A stretch of 64,000 bases of DNA from Symsagittifera roscoffensis (taxonomy: Eukaryota > Xenacoelomorpha > Acoela > Convolutidae): NCBI RefSeq assembly GCF_963678635.1, contig NC_087068.1:2046001-2110000 (forward strand), in the 5' to 3' direction. Positions within the stretch are counted from its first letter, which is position 1. Every line of letters begins with the position of its first letter. The notes under the pieces are model-generated. The model ran no database searches, was not told the DNA's origin, and saw only the letters and a list, made by a program, of their open reading frames with translations. The position numbers and the translations under genes are program-made. Of the stretch, positions 22,403-34,149 are shown piece after piece.

Positions 22403-22560
22403 GAATTGGGATCGAAGTTGGGTTATAGAAATTGGGATTGAAGTGTGGTTACAGGAATTGGGATCAAAGCTTGGTTACAGGAACCGGGATCGAAATTGGG
22501 TTACAGGAATTGTGATCGAAATTGGGTTACAGGAATTGGGATCGAAGTTGGTGACGAAGT
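22403..22560 (+). repeat. Minisatellite, about 26-bp unit, six copies
   Basis: Head-to-tail copies of GAATTGGGATCGAAGTTGGG followed by TTACAG, with 1-4 changes each. Confidence 0.9.
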
Positions 22561-22714
22561 TGGTCAGATCAAAGTTGAGATCGAATTGAGACTTGTAGAC
22601 GTCATGTATTGTTGGTGAAGCGTTGTTGGTGAACACTTGTAGCAAATAAAAGATATAAAATGAAACGTTACCACATATAAACATATATGTCAAATGAAAT
22701 CCTCAAACAAAATG

Positions 22715-23079
22715 CGGGTTCTACTTACAGTTTGCGGATTCCACTTATAATTTTCGGATTCCACTTAAAATTTGCGGATTCCACTTACAGTTGCGGGTTC
22801 CGCAACAGCTCAATTTAACGAAACAAATGTTTCATCATTTGTTTGTGGATTCCACAAACTGTTCTGAATTCCACAAATACTGTTGCGGATTCCGCAGTTT
22901 CGCATATTTTTGGAGCGATTTTGAGCGGTACAATGATTTAGGTATTTGTTTGTGGAATCCAAAACAGCATAGAAGATCAAAGAAAAGTAGCAATGTTGCG
23001 GATTCCGCGACAAAACTGATTTTGGCCTTTTGCGGATTCCGCTTACAATGCAGAGAATGCATAGTTTGGCCTCGTAATG
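22715..23079 (+). mobile_element. GCGGATTCC-cluster element, right end of a TIR family
   Basis: About eleven copies of T(G/T)(C/T)GGATTCC(G/A)C occur in about 330 bp. The right edge reads AGTTTGGCCTCGTAATG, the inverse of the left edges at 30721 and 37912 (CATTACGAGGCCAAACT). The internal order matches 30721-31085 in reverse complement. The other end of this copy is not seen. Confidence 0.75.
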
Positions 23080-23649
23080 TTCTGTCGTCAGTATGAATAA
23101 TTGCTCAGCGCAATTGTCAGTTGCTTTAATGGTACCTGAAGTTCGTGAAAAAAATCACAACGAATCAAAAAGTCTTTTTTTTTTCAAGTAACTCGGCAAA
23201 AAAGCTCAGCTAAATGCGCACTGAAAGTCTCTTATAACTTATTTTGATGAGCAAAATCTTAAATTGCTATCCACATGAAAGGACGTATTATTGCCGGGGC
23301 AAGAAATGATCGCAAAGCTGGCTCCTAAAAGAAATGTAAAAACAAATTAAAATAGCTGTCTAAGAATGTGTAAGACTGAACCTTTCAAAAAACCAATCAT
23401 GTGCGTAAGTTGAATGAAGAAAAGCAGTTTAAAACACTCTAATCGCAAAACCTCAATTCTGGGTACAAAAATCAATTTTAAACAAAGCTTATTTTCAGCA
23501 CACGAATTGGTTCAACATTATCTACGCAATTCTTAATTCATAATTTTGTTGATTCTAGAGTCGAAATCGGGAACTCCGGTGGTCTGGAGATATAGTTTGT
23601 TCAGTTTGCATATCAGTTTATCAGCCATATATTCCAAATTATTATAGAA
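23080..23649. other. No gene recognised
   Basis: AT-rich DNA between the repeat element and the 3' end of the next minus-strand gene. Confidence 0.4.
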
Positions 23650-24831
23650 CTATTCTGCGACAATGGTTCTGGTAGTTTCATTTTTGTCGGTAAATCGAAA
23701 TATCTTCGTCGAAAGCATCATTTGATTTTGAAAATACCACTGGTCTTGAAATAAATCATCTGAAACTGGCAATAAGTATAAATGCGGTTCGAAAATAAGA
23801 TCAAGAGAAAATACAGGCAAAAGAATTTGGCGTAAGGGGCTGAACAGCCTGTAAGTTTGCAGCAGCATGTTATTTGTCGCCGCAACGAGAGACTGCATAT
23901 CGATCATTCGAGTCTTGATTCTGGAAATATTAGTTCCACAAAAAATTGAGTTTAGAACAGGGCTTAGATAAAGTCATTTTTCTAATTACACAGAATTCAA
24001 TACACCAGTAAGCGTATCATTATATGGAGAGTTCTCTGAAATACTCTTCAAATCTAAATTTGGGATCTCAGTTCTCAGTTTTCCTTGGAACAGGTAAAAT
24101 CTTGTCCGGGTACACAATGCAATCATCTTAGGTAAAACAATAAAAAGAAGTGTGAAAAGATATAAAGTGATATATGTGACAGTTTTTTCTAACGGATTCG
24201 ACCAACTGAAAACGACTATTTTGCCATTGGTAAAAGTTCATCAGAAATCACTCAATTTGGAAGAAATTTGCCATTCTCTGAACCAAGCTGCAGCTCTGTA
24301 AATGAACATTTAACTCGAATAGTTTTTGGTAGATGAAAATTACGAATCGAGTCAAATAATAAAAATAGGAAAATAAGAAACCGGTAAAGTTTAGCGTAAA
24401 GAATATTCAATTTTTTGAGAAGTTTTTAAAGGAGATATCGCATCACTAAGTAGAAGTGCACCAACAAGCAGTGACTCTCGGTCTGATTTCGTTTGGCTTC
24501 GAGTCTTTATTAGATTTACAAAAAATGAGAGGTCAATCTTGCGGAAAGGACGTATACATTATTTGTGTCGTTGCTTTTTTAAACTTTTCACAAAAGTTGT
24601 CGGACTCGTCTTCGATACTTGCTTTTTCGAGCGAGGGACATATGCATATTTAGGGTTAATCGGTGGAATCATAAAGATCTCTTGACCTTTCAAAGAGGTG
24701 AGCCTGGTGATGTTTTTATCTGATACACCAATAATGTAAAATCCCATCCGAAGCGATTTGTTTTCAACTGAGATAGAGCCAATGATAAGTGTAAATTCAA
24801 CAGAAGTAACAACGAGCGGAAGGCAAAAGTA
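23650..24831 (-). CDS. Unidentified gene, at least three exons
   Basis: Exons 24619-24831, 23990-24126 and 23650-23920 form one open frame of 207 codons with consistent phases: CAA|GTATCG (phase 0) to CCTAAG|ATG, and TTCTGT|GTAATT (phase 2) to TTCCAG|A. Text includes MGFYIIGVSDKNITRLTSLK, YVPRSKKQ joined to MIALCTRTRFYLFQG, and LLQTYRLFSPLRQILLP. The stop is at 23650. It may extend 5' of 24831, and intron 1 (492 bp) could hide another exon. I do not recognise the family: no zinc finger, signal peptide or clear membrane span is seen. The in-phase joins make it a likely functional gene, in contrast to its disrupted neighbours to the left. It lies directly downstream of the B-box gene on the same strand. 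Confidence 0.5.
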
Positions 24832-24993
24832 CTGTTTTAGTATAATATAAACTAATATAATCTAGTTTTGGTATAAATACGTCTCAAAGCAAAAAATTGT
24901 TGTCTCAAGTAATCGCATAACTAAAATTGGTTCAATGAAAAGAACACGAAAAATGGCGTCAAAATCATTGTCAAATGAGCAAATTACGTCAAA

Positions 24994-26757
24994 CTATGGA
25001 GCTGTTTGGTAGTTTAAGTGAAGCAGAGAAACATTTTTGCATATATTCATTGCAAAAAGTGTTTCGCCATCGATACGGCATAAAAGTACTGTGTTTTCTA
25101 AGGGTGCAATATTAGACATTGAGTGAAGTGTAATTTCATTTTTTGTTTCTGACTGGGACAGATTGTTCTTAATATCCAGTTCATACACACGGGATGTATA
25201 AGTGTGTCTCTCTGTCACCCACAAGTGTCCAGCTAACAAGTATGCTGGTGAATGGATTCTGTCTGATGGCATCCAAACGAAAGTATAAGCCGCCATTACT
25301 TCGGACAAGATTATATAGATCACAGACTGTGGCTTTAATGTTGTAGTTGTTGACGTTCTTGCTTTGGTTTTATCTGCTAGGGAATTTTTTGGTGATGATG
25401 GTTTTGCTTTTGTTTGTGATTTTGAGCCACCTGTTGAATCTGATGATAGTGGTTGGAGCGAGACCACTGCTACTCTGTTGGTTTTGATGCCACAAGAGAG
25501 CAGCAGAGAAATTTCGTTTGCCAAGATAGAACTAGCGTAATACACATCACCGACAACTGCAATATCAAGCGATACAGTGTGCTGTCTTTGCTGGTTATTA
25601 AACACAGTCACGCTTGTCCATTTCCTGTCTGAATTGCTACGATCAAATACAGCTACAACCACAGTCTGACCCAAAGCAGTTACCGCCCAACCAATTTCTC
25701 TTCCGTTTTCAATTCCATCTGTGTCTAGTTGTCCTTTCTTCTCAAATGTATTCTGGTCCAATATCTCCACTCGATTCACTCTGTCACTCTCCCGCACTAT
25801 CCACCCGTACAGTACTTTGTTACTGTCCATTGCAATCGACAATAATTGATCTTCTTCTCCTCTTAGTGCAGTCCAGGTCATAGTTCTTTTTAGTTCAAAC
25901 AGCCCACTTGATTCATTTGATATATACACTCTGATTACAAAAGTATCTGAATTCCAATCAAAGCCTAAATTAATCACATTTTTCGTCTCTGTGTTATACA
26001 CTGCTTGTCCCAGCGGAAACGGAAAATAAAACTTTCCCACTGCCTTCTCTTCCACTCCCACCAAAGTCCTTTTTTTCCTCACAACAACTTCTCTCTCCCC
26101 ACCAACAGAGGGAACATCTTCTCTGCCACTTTCTCCTTCAACCGCTCCTCTCGATACAACAAGTCTCTCCAATCCACCAATTAAATCTTCCGTTTCACTC
26201 GAACTATGGGCGTCATCTCCAATTGTGGAAGAGCTGCTACCCTCGGAGATCCTTCCGCCCTCGCTTTCGACACTGTCATTCAAAATGGCTCTCAACTTCG
26301 CCTCGAGGTCATCAAATTTCATCAAAATCTTGGACTTAAATTCTTTCATATCATTCAAATGAACGCGCAAAAGCTCCCGCAATTCTTTTGATTTTGTTTC
26401 GAGTTCATTAGCTGATTTGGATTTCATAACATTAGACTGCTTTTTCTCGGCGGTAGAAGCCTGTGTTAAAATTGAAGTGCAGCCACCTTCACAAAGTTTG
26501 GCCATGCTCTGACATTCAGCTTTGTACTCCGCTAATCTTGTTTGCACTTCTATTTGGGGTTCCAAAAACACTTTCATTAACACAACCAAATGTTTTGTTT
26601 TGTCACGATGATCTTCTGCCCAGCAGTCTTCGCAGAGAGCTTGTTTGCACGTTTCGCAGTAGTATCGCAGAGTAAAACTGGAATGTTTGAAGCAATATGT
26701 CACCGAGTGGAATTCGGAATGGGAATGGGAGTAAATTGAAGACGTTGAGGAGACCAT
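24994..26757 (-). CDS. Intronless B-box/coiled-coil (TRIM-like) protein, 587 residues
   Basis: A single uninterrupted frame with a favourable start context (CAACCATGG). Residues 22-56 form a B-box type 2 zinc finger with every ligand in place: C22, H25, C34, C37, C42, C45, H50, H56 (CFKH...CETC...CEDC...H...H). Residues about 60-175 are Glu/Lys/Leu-rich and suit a coiled coil for dimerisation. About 177-240 is an acidic Ser-rich linker. The last ~340 residues are a beta-rich-looking region (KFYFPFPLGQAVYNTETKN, RVEILDQNTFEKKGQLD) broken by a low-complexity Ser/Lys/Thr stretch at about 430-465. There is no RING before the B-box and I cannot place the C-terminal region as SPRY or NHL. B-box proteins commonly act as ligase scaffolds or in innate defence; function here is inferred only. 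It is the longest intact gene in the window. Confidence 0.9.
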   Translation of the reverse strand: MVSSTSSIYSHSHSEFHSVTYCFKHSSFTLRYYCETCKQALCEDCWAEDHRDKTKHLVVLMKVFLEPQIEVQTRLAEYKAECQSMAKLCEGGCTSILTQASTAEKKQSNVMKSKSANELETKSKELRELLRVHLNDMKEFKSKILMKFDDLEAKLRAILNDSVESEGGRISEGSSSSTIGDDAHSSSETEDLIGGLERLVVSRGAVEGESGREDVPSVGGEREVVVRKKRTLVGVEEKAVGKFYFPFPLGQAVYNTETKNVINLGFDWNSDTFVIRVYISNESSGLFELKRTMTWTALRGEEDQLLSIAMDSNKVLYGWIVRESDRVNRVEILDQNTFEKKGQLDTDGIENGREIGWAVTALGQTVVVAVFDRSNSDRKWTSVTVFNNQQRQHTVSLDIAVVGDVYYASSILANEISLLLSCGIKTNRVAVVSLQPLSSDSTGGSKSQTKAKPSSPKNSLADKTKARTSTTTTLKPQSVIYIILSEVMAAYTFVWMPSDRIHSPAYLLAGHLWVTERHTYTSRVYELDIKNNLSQSETKNEITLHSMSNIAPLENTVLLCRIDGETLFAMNICKNVSLLHLNYQTAP

Positions 26758-27586
26758 GGTTGCATATGAAGCCTCAGAGGCAACAGAAGGACGTCTTTCT
26801 TAAAAAAATGACGAGATTGTGATTTTCTGCCCTTAGCCGTTCAATTGAATGATATTTACTCTAAATTTAAGAGGGAAAAGTTAATTGAAAAAAATCGACC
26901 TCACGAAAGAAACCACTCCGTCATTTTGGTTACGATTACGACGCTTTAGGGAAGGGGAGAGCGAGCGAAAACGACATGCTTGGTTAAATTGAAAGTGTCA
27001 TCCAGGTTTGTGGGCATTTGATAATGTAGTGCTTCATTTGGTAATCTTTGCATCAATTTATTGAAGTTTAACATCAAAAAATAGTTATTTTCGAAAAATT
27101 ATCCAATATAGAAAAATTACCAAAGTTTTACATCAATTTCTCAATAAATAGTTAATTGTGTTAGATTTACGATAATTAAAAAATTATTATAAGGTTTGAA
27201 TTCTGTTTCAGTTTTCAATCGAAAGCACGATGTTTCGAAGCCCGTTTTGATCCGTATTTATTGCATAATGATGAAAAATAAACTCTCAGTGAAACTATCA
27301 GCAAAAAAACTGATCACAGATGCTTTAACGACTCAACTAAAGAAGACACAAATTCGGTTCTCACCTAGTTGCAATGGCAGATGCACGTATTCTGGTGCTG
27401 AAGTTACAACTGAATTCTTGTTTAAAGCCGCAACTGGTCTCGTAGGCAAATCTCCCACCCTGATATTATGAATGATTTTGGCGTTATGGCTGCAGCATTC
27501 CAGCACTGGACATTTCTCCTTTGCCTGTCAAAACTGTTCTTTTTTTTCAAATGTTTTAATTAAACAGTCTTGATATTTATTAGATT
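26758..27586. other. 5' flank of the B-box gene; no other gene recognised
   Basis: AT-rich. The open frame 27196-27471 (plus) has no recognisable feature. Confidence 0.4.
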
Positions 27587-28400
27587 CAGAGCAAGACTGC
27601 TGCTAGTCATGATAAAGCCTTGATTGTTTTAACTGGCCTCTAATGTCCATCACAAGCGTTTTGAAGAAAAAAAAATCAAATAACGTTAAAAAAAACTATA
27701 AAGAACCAAGACTGCTCCTATCAAGGCAAGAGTTTGAATGTTCCGGCAGCCTATTTGTTGGTCTCGAATAGCTTTGCTTAATGTTGACTAAGTATAAGTT
27801 CTAGGCTTAGTATATGAAGTTCTAAGTGTTGAAATTTGAGTTATATATGGAATCAATAAACCCAATTAGCTGGCATTAACTCAAATTGGATAGATTTGTA
27901 GTGCGGAAAAATTCGCCATGCGTAAAAATGCGCGTTAAATCTTCGATAAAAACGACTACTTTAGTTTGGTTTCTATGAAGTCACTACTGTGTGAGTAAAA
28001 TTGTTCCAACGAAAATCCAGAGCATTTAAATTACTCGTTCTCTTCGAAAATCGGAATAGTAGGAGCAAATTGCTTGCCATAATGCAAATTGAAGGAGTTT
28101 AATTTCCACTTACACTTTACTAGAACATAATAATTTCTCGTTACTTATCCAACTTTGACAAATAATTGTCAAACTAGTCTAAAAAATTATCATTAAAACT
28201 TTGTGAAAAATGATGACAAGTGAAAGATGTTCTTAGAGTTGAGGCATCCAGACAACAATACCTTTCAGATGGTATAAAAAAATTCCTTGAAAAACGCTTA
28301 GTCAAGAAGTCGAAAATTGATCGCATAAAAAGAAACTACCAAAGCTTAAAATTTCCACAGTTTTTTCGAAAGTCAGAACACCAAGCAGATCGGGGATGCT
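27587..28400 (+). mobile_element. Diverged single-arm relatives of the 2.2-kb inverted-repeat element
   Basis: Two starts resemble the end of the element at 46823: GCAAGACTGCTGCTAGTCAT at 27590 and CCAAGACTGCTCCTATCAAG at 27706. Later (28240-28350) ACAACAATACCTTTCAGATG and the following A-rich text match the inner arm of that element. Only the left-arm orientation is seen. Confidence 0.55.
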
Positions 28401-29017
28401 TTCTAGTAATTCGCCAGCCAAAGTTTCCCATTTACTGGTCGTCGTTTCCATTCACGTGGAAATTATTGTGTTGATGCACACAAGTCAAAATTTTTGAAAC
28501 AATTAGTAAGTGTGCCTATGTTTTATAAAAATTATCGAGTTTCAATATTCCCAATTTTTTTGTTACATCACAAAACTGCGACAAACAAATTTTTGCCAAT
28601 CTAATTGTACCAAATTCTTGTAGAATGTTTTCTCCATCTATAACCTTGATCATAGATCAAAACCCCCGGCCAAACATTGGTGATTCAGCATCTTTACGGC
28701 CTTTTTCCTGTTTAGGGCCTCAAAAAAATTTTTTTTTGAGTTTAGAAATCAAAATAACCAAACTCAAGCCTTTAATCCCAGCGAACATATTGTCAGAATC
28801 AAGTATCGAGCAAATCCGTGCTCCATGATCTGATCGAGACAGCTAATCCAACCAAAAACACAACATGTAGATCTTAAGCAGGGGAATAACAGCCTAACAA
28901 CAATACGATCACATATTTGCAATTTCCCAGCAAAAAAAAAACAATTCAGTCATACCACCACTCAAAGAAGGAAAAAGATATAATTATGACGATATATCCA
29001 CGAAGGAAAGTACTTAC

Positions 29018-29470
29018 ATACAAACTATTCAGCTCATCACGAAGAACCGCTGTTATCCCGTGGTTAAGAACTAAATGCTGTTTGTTTTGGCTTGGTAATG
29101 CTGTCTCACCAGAATCTTGGATCACCAACTTTAGATTTTTCGATTGCTAAATGAAGACGTCACCACTTTACCACCGCTTCCCAGGCATGATCAGAAATCA
29201 TTTCCATTGACAAACTACTCACATAAACAAAAAAACTCATTTTTGAAGAAATCAAAAATTTATAAGTTTCAAAAAATCTTTGATTCACTCCAAGAAGGCT
29301 TGAATTTCCAGAATGCAAAAAAAAATGTTTTATACTGGTGTCTTGCATATTTAGATTGTGAAGCAAGTATGAAGTAGAAGGTCTAATAATTCAAAATGTA
29401 AGGCAAAGTGCACACCATATTTAAACAGACAACAGACGTTTTAGACCAATAAGTTGACCAAAATACCCGG
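29018..29470 (-). pseudogene. Decayed copy of the unit-B exon
   Basis: Same reading as 35868-36340 (HSGNSSLLGVNQRFFETYK is identical), but with TAG where B has CAG near 29385, a deletion of about 30 bp near 29120-29135 that breaks the frame, and loss of the acceptor AG (GTTAA against GCTAG in B). The donor GTAAGT at 29012-29017 is retained. Confidence 0.55.
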
Positions 29471-30720
29471 GTTAACAGAAAATGACTAGCATACTATTTC
29501 ATACTATGAAAAAATGCCTATTATTTTATCTCATAATATTTCGTAGACTAAAACACTTTTTATGACAATTTCATCCTACGTTCCAAAGTATGAAATTTCT
29601 TAAAAAGCCTTTTTTTGCCATATTCTGGCATTAGATAACAAGCTGCTTTGTCATACTTTTTATCACAAAGATTTTATGAAAATAGAAAAAAGTTTTTTAT
29701 TTTGAAATTGTATGATCAGCATTTTTCCTTTATATGAAATACGCCTTTTTGACACGCGTTTTTAACATAAATGAAATTACCTTACTGTGAAAATGTTGGT
29801 GGATGAGAAACTTATCCTGTTTTTTTGCAAATTTATGTTTATCTTATCGCATGAAAAAAAGATTGTGTTTATAAAAAACACTAATATGAGATTTTTAAAT
29901 TTTTTGGATGAAAAACTCAACCTGGACTAGGTTATGGACCCAAAAAGTCAAACTGTGCATGCTTTTTCTGTAAAACATATATACAAACACAGAAGCAAGT
30001 CTGTCACCAAAATTGGATATACGAAAACTTTACCTCAATTTTGCGTTTTTTCTACGGAACAATGTGTATCATACAATTTTTATATATGAGATTATACGAT
30101 AGGCATTTTCAAAATATTCAAAATATTTTTTTTTGAAAAAAAAACGCTTGATTGAAAAATGCTTCTCATACATTTTTCTTTGTTAAATTTGTATGATAAG
30201 CATTTTTTTCATAGAATCCAATTATAAAATGGTGTGATACTCAATTATCTGGAATGGACGTCAACGCGGGTAACTCATTAACTGAAGAATTAATACACCA
30301 AACAGTGCATTCAGAACAATGTTTGTTTCAAATGGTCTTAAAGAAAAAGTTTCATAATCCAGAAAGAAGCTTTGTCGCTACGTTAGATTTACCGATAAGT
30401 CTAGCATGGTAGCTCATCAAACTACTTGCACACAAAAAAAGTTTTGACCAACAACCCAGAGATTTTTCAGACAACTTCGCTATGTGACAACAACGTTCGA
30501 CTAAGTTTCAGTGTATGCATGGGAGACAACTGCTCTTATATATGCATCAATTCGATTTATAACAAAAGCTATCTCAATCATTGCAAGCAGTTATTATGAT
30601 TAAAACTCCCAGGCGGCAATGAAAACAAAACTCTAAATTCAACTATATGCTACAGCACTGAGACACTTGATTATCACTATTCAATGAAGTCCACAAGTTT
30701 ACCACAAGCACATAACACCA

Positions 30721-32170
30721 CATTACGAGGCCAAACTGTGCATTCTCTGCATTGTAAGCGGAATCAGCAACAGGCCAAAATCAGATTCGTCGCGGAATCC
30801 GCAAAATTGCTACTTTTCTTTGATCTTCTATGCTGTTTTGGATTCCACAAATAAATACCTTAATCATTGTACCGCTCAAAATCGCTCGAAAATAGACGAG
30901 TTTGCGGAATCCGCAACAGTATTTGCGGAATCCAGAACAGTTTGTGGAATCCACAAACAATTGATAAAACATTTGTATCGTTAAATTGAGCTGTAGCGGA
31001 ATCCGCAACTGTAAGTGGAATCCGCAAATTGTACGTGGAATCCAAAAATTATAAGTGGAATCCGCATTTTGTTTGTGGATTCCCTTTACATATTTTTATA
31101 TGTGTAGTAGCCTTTAAAATTATATCTTTTGAATAGAAATTTACTAGAATCGAAATTTAAAAGAATACAATTTTACTAGAATAGATCAGTGTTTGGGATT
31201 AATGGAATCCCAATTACTGACGAGTACGTGGGTTCGATGAAATCCCAAATACTGAAATATTTCGACGATTTGCAATGAGTTGGGTTTCTAATCACTCTCA
31301 ACCTAATGACTCCAAATAACGGATATATTCCATATTTATTCCACATTACTCCAGTTTTTGAGATTCCATCAATCCCAAATATTGACCAGTAATTGGGATC
31401 GATGGAATCCCAAACACTGAACTAATTTGACGATTTGCTTTGCGTTGGGTTTCTAATCACTCTCAACCTAATGACTCCAATTAATGGATTTATTCCATGT
31501 TTAATCCACATTATTCCAGTTTTTGGGATTTCATCAATCCCAAATACTGACCAGTATTTGGGATCGATGAAATCCCAAATACTGACCTAATTTAGCGATA
31601 TGCTATGCGTTGTGTTTCCATACATTCTCAACCCAACGACTACAATTACTGCATTTATTCGACTTTATGCTTCCAAAATCAGTATTTAGGATTGACGCAA
31701 TCCCAAATACTGACCTAATTTGTCGATATGCTGTGTGTTCCATACACTCTCAAATCAATGACTCCAACTATTGAAATTGTTCGGTGTTGTGTTTCCAAAA
31801 TACTAAGAGATGACATCAACCAGTTTGGGTAACCAATGTTTTAAGACTTGTTCGTGGATTCCGCTGACAATGATTAAGTCTTTGCTTTTAAATTCCGCAT
31901 TGCAAGAGAAAAAAATACCAGCTCAGTTTTTAATTGTTCATATGCAAGTTCAAATGAATCCACTTACAGTTTGCGTAATTCAATTTCATTTGCGGATTCC
32001 GCTTACATTTTGCAGAATCCACTTACACTTGCGCAATCCAGAACAACTAGCTATATTTGCTTGTTTTGGAATCCGCAACAAAACCAATTTGCCGACAAAA
32101 TTTACGTTACAGGTATATGTATGCGGAATCCACTGAAATTTTGTTTGTGGAATCCACTTACATTTTGAAA
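30721..32170. mobile_element. TIR element with internal 165-bp satellite, copy A (right end deleted)
   Basis: Left end CATTACGAGGCCAAACTGTG, then a GCGGAATCC cluster to about 31085, satellite monomers to about 31800, then a second GCGGAATCC cluster (31850-32165). The right terminus present in B is missing; the break lies at ACTTGTC, which occurs at both ends of the stretch missing relative to B. Confidence 0.8.
31185..31800. repeat. 165-bp satellite, about 3.5 monomers
   Basis: ACCAGTA(A/T)TTGGGATCGATG recurs 165 bp apart (31386, 31551). Each monomer holds back-to-back inverted repeats: ATCCCAAATACTG-ac-CAGTATTTGGGAT and TTTGGGATT-tcatc-AATCCCAAA. Confidence 0.95.
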
Positions 32171-34149
32171 CATATTTTAAGACTTGTCAAAAATGAAACT
32201 GTATCGCTAAAGTTTTTTTGGCAACATGGAAATAGATAATAAAAAAAAATTCGCCATACACTTTTTTATGAAATGCATAAAAATAATATGCTAATTTTTT
32301 TTGTACTGTGATCAGCATACTTTTCATACTATAAATTTTTTTCCAAGAAAATTTTTTTGTTCGGAAATTTTGTGCTATATTCATTACACACTTACTAAGG
32401 GTTGTCAACATAAGAAAACCAAGAGTGTCAGTGGCAGTTATCACGCAGATAAACTGCTTCTGGCAATTTTTGTCATGTGAGTATTTGATAAGATTCGTAA
32501 CCGTATTGTATATGGAAAGAAAATGTCAATCTAAAAAACTCAGTGGTTGAAAAAATTACCTTTTTTTAACAGGTATAGGTTAAACTTAGCATATTTGAAC
32601 AAAAACACTTGCTTGAGCTTTTTTGGATTTGTACCTCTGGAAATATCTCACTTTCATCGGCTATTCAACTATAACAATCATTATGCTTTTTTTACTATAA
32701 AAATTGAATTGGTGTTTTTATGACAATTAATTGCTTCTAAAATCTTTCTTGGACTTCTTTCTGAGATTAAATTAATTCTTCTTAAAAAAATCTCTAAAGT
32801 TTTTTTAAACTGGTTACAATAGGTCACAGCAGTGATCTCTGATTTTATCAAAATTAATCAAATTGAGAACTGTTTGAGCAAATTCAAACTAAAAGTTTCT
32901 TAAACAACAATAATATCGCATAAGTTATTAAATGTTACATGATGACTTGCATGCCCGTTTTTGTTCTTTAGCGGACAAATTATGAAATTGGCCACATTGT
33001 TGAGGAGCGAGTATTATTCGAGTCTTGAAGGCTACATATAACCACCAATTTTGTTTTTCATTGGCAAAACTTAAATGGTACCCTTAATTACAAGCTACAT
33101 ATAGCACAAGCAATGTTGGCATAAACCTACAGCGAGTTGGGTCAAACCTTTAACACGCTTGTTTTTGCAAATGAAATAATCTTAAAATGAAGCAGTTTCA
33201 AAATTTTTGGGAGATGAACTTCCTTTTAAATTTTATACTGCACATGTGTTTTTCGTAACTTAGTGCCTAAGCGAAAATCAAAGTCAACTTATCAGTTCCT
33301 CCTATGTACACTGAGAGGATTCCGAGGGCAAGAAATCTGATTGCCTTGAAAAGCTTGATACAATTTAACATTGGATGGTTGATACATCAAAGGTTACAAC
33401 CCAAGTTTGTCGTTTTAGTACCCTTCGAATGCAATTAGAAAAAAATTTTCCAATAACTTTTGTGCTGATTTGTTCAGTCATAAATTCGCCCGAGTTTGAA
33501 TTGAAATTGACTCAAAACTTATTGCCCCATTCAATGGGAGGCCGCACCTCTTAATATTGAACAGAAGAAAGCTCATTGTCTGTTATCATACGCGTCGTTA
33601 TTCGCCTCTGCGGCTGCTGGTCAAGTGCATACTGAAAAAAATATATTTTTCTCTACTATTTTACAAAAACTCTTGCTTTTTTGTTTGGGTTTAAGCTTGT
33701 ATTATTTTTGAGAGCTAAGTCTGGATATGCGACCAACTTCTGCCATTATTGTTTTTGTTTTTTGTTTTTATCTTTTTTTCATCTTTTATTGTTCTTGATA
33801 GTTTTTTAAGCAGCACGGAGCTATTGTTAGGCTGTTTTTAGTTTTTAAGGAAATCGATGAACTAGAATTTTTTTAGAAAGTAATCGAGCGCGAAACAGAT
33901 TGCTGGGAATCTTTGCTTACTGGTCTGAGAATTGTATCTATTTTGGGTGTGTTTGTTTTTGTTAAGGTTTTTCGATAAAAAAAGATATCATTTTGTTTAG
34001 TGTAAGTTATCTACCAAGGATTTTATTATTTTTAATTCTCTTTTTACGCTGTTTTTTCAAAGTCCGAAAAATTTCAAAATCTTTTGACATTAATTTTTCT
34101 CAATATCAGGTTTTTCACAATTTCTTTTAACGCTTTTCTACTGTGTTTA
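32171..34149. other. Unit A spacer; no gene recognised
   Basis: Matches unit B 40170-42560. The stretch 33340-33555 has a frame shared with B (ending MGGRTS) but with a stop in A and many replacement changes, so it is not taken as coding. Confidence 0.5.
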
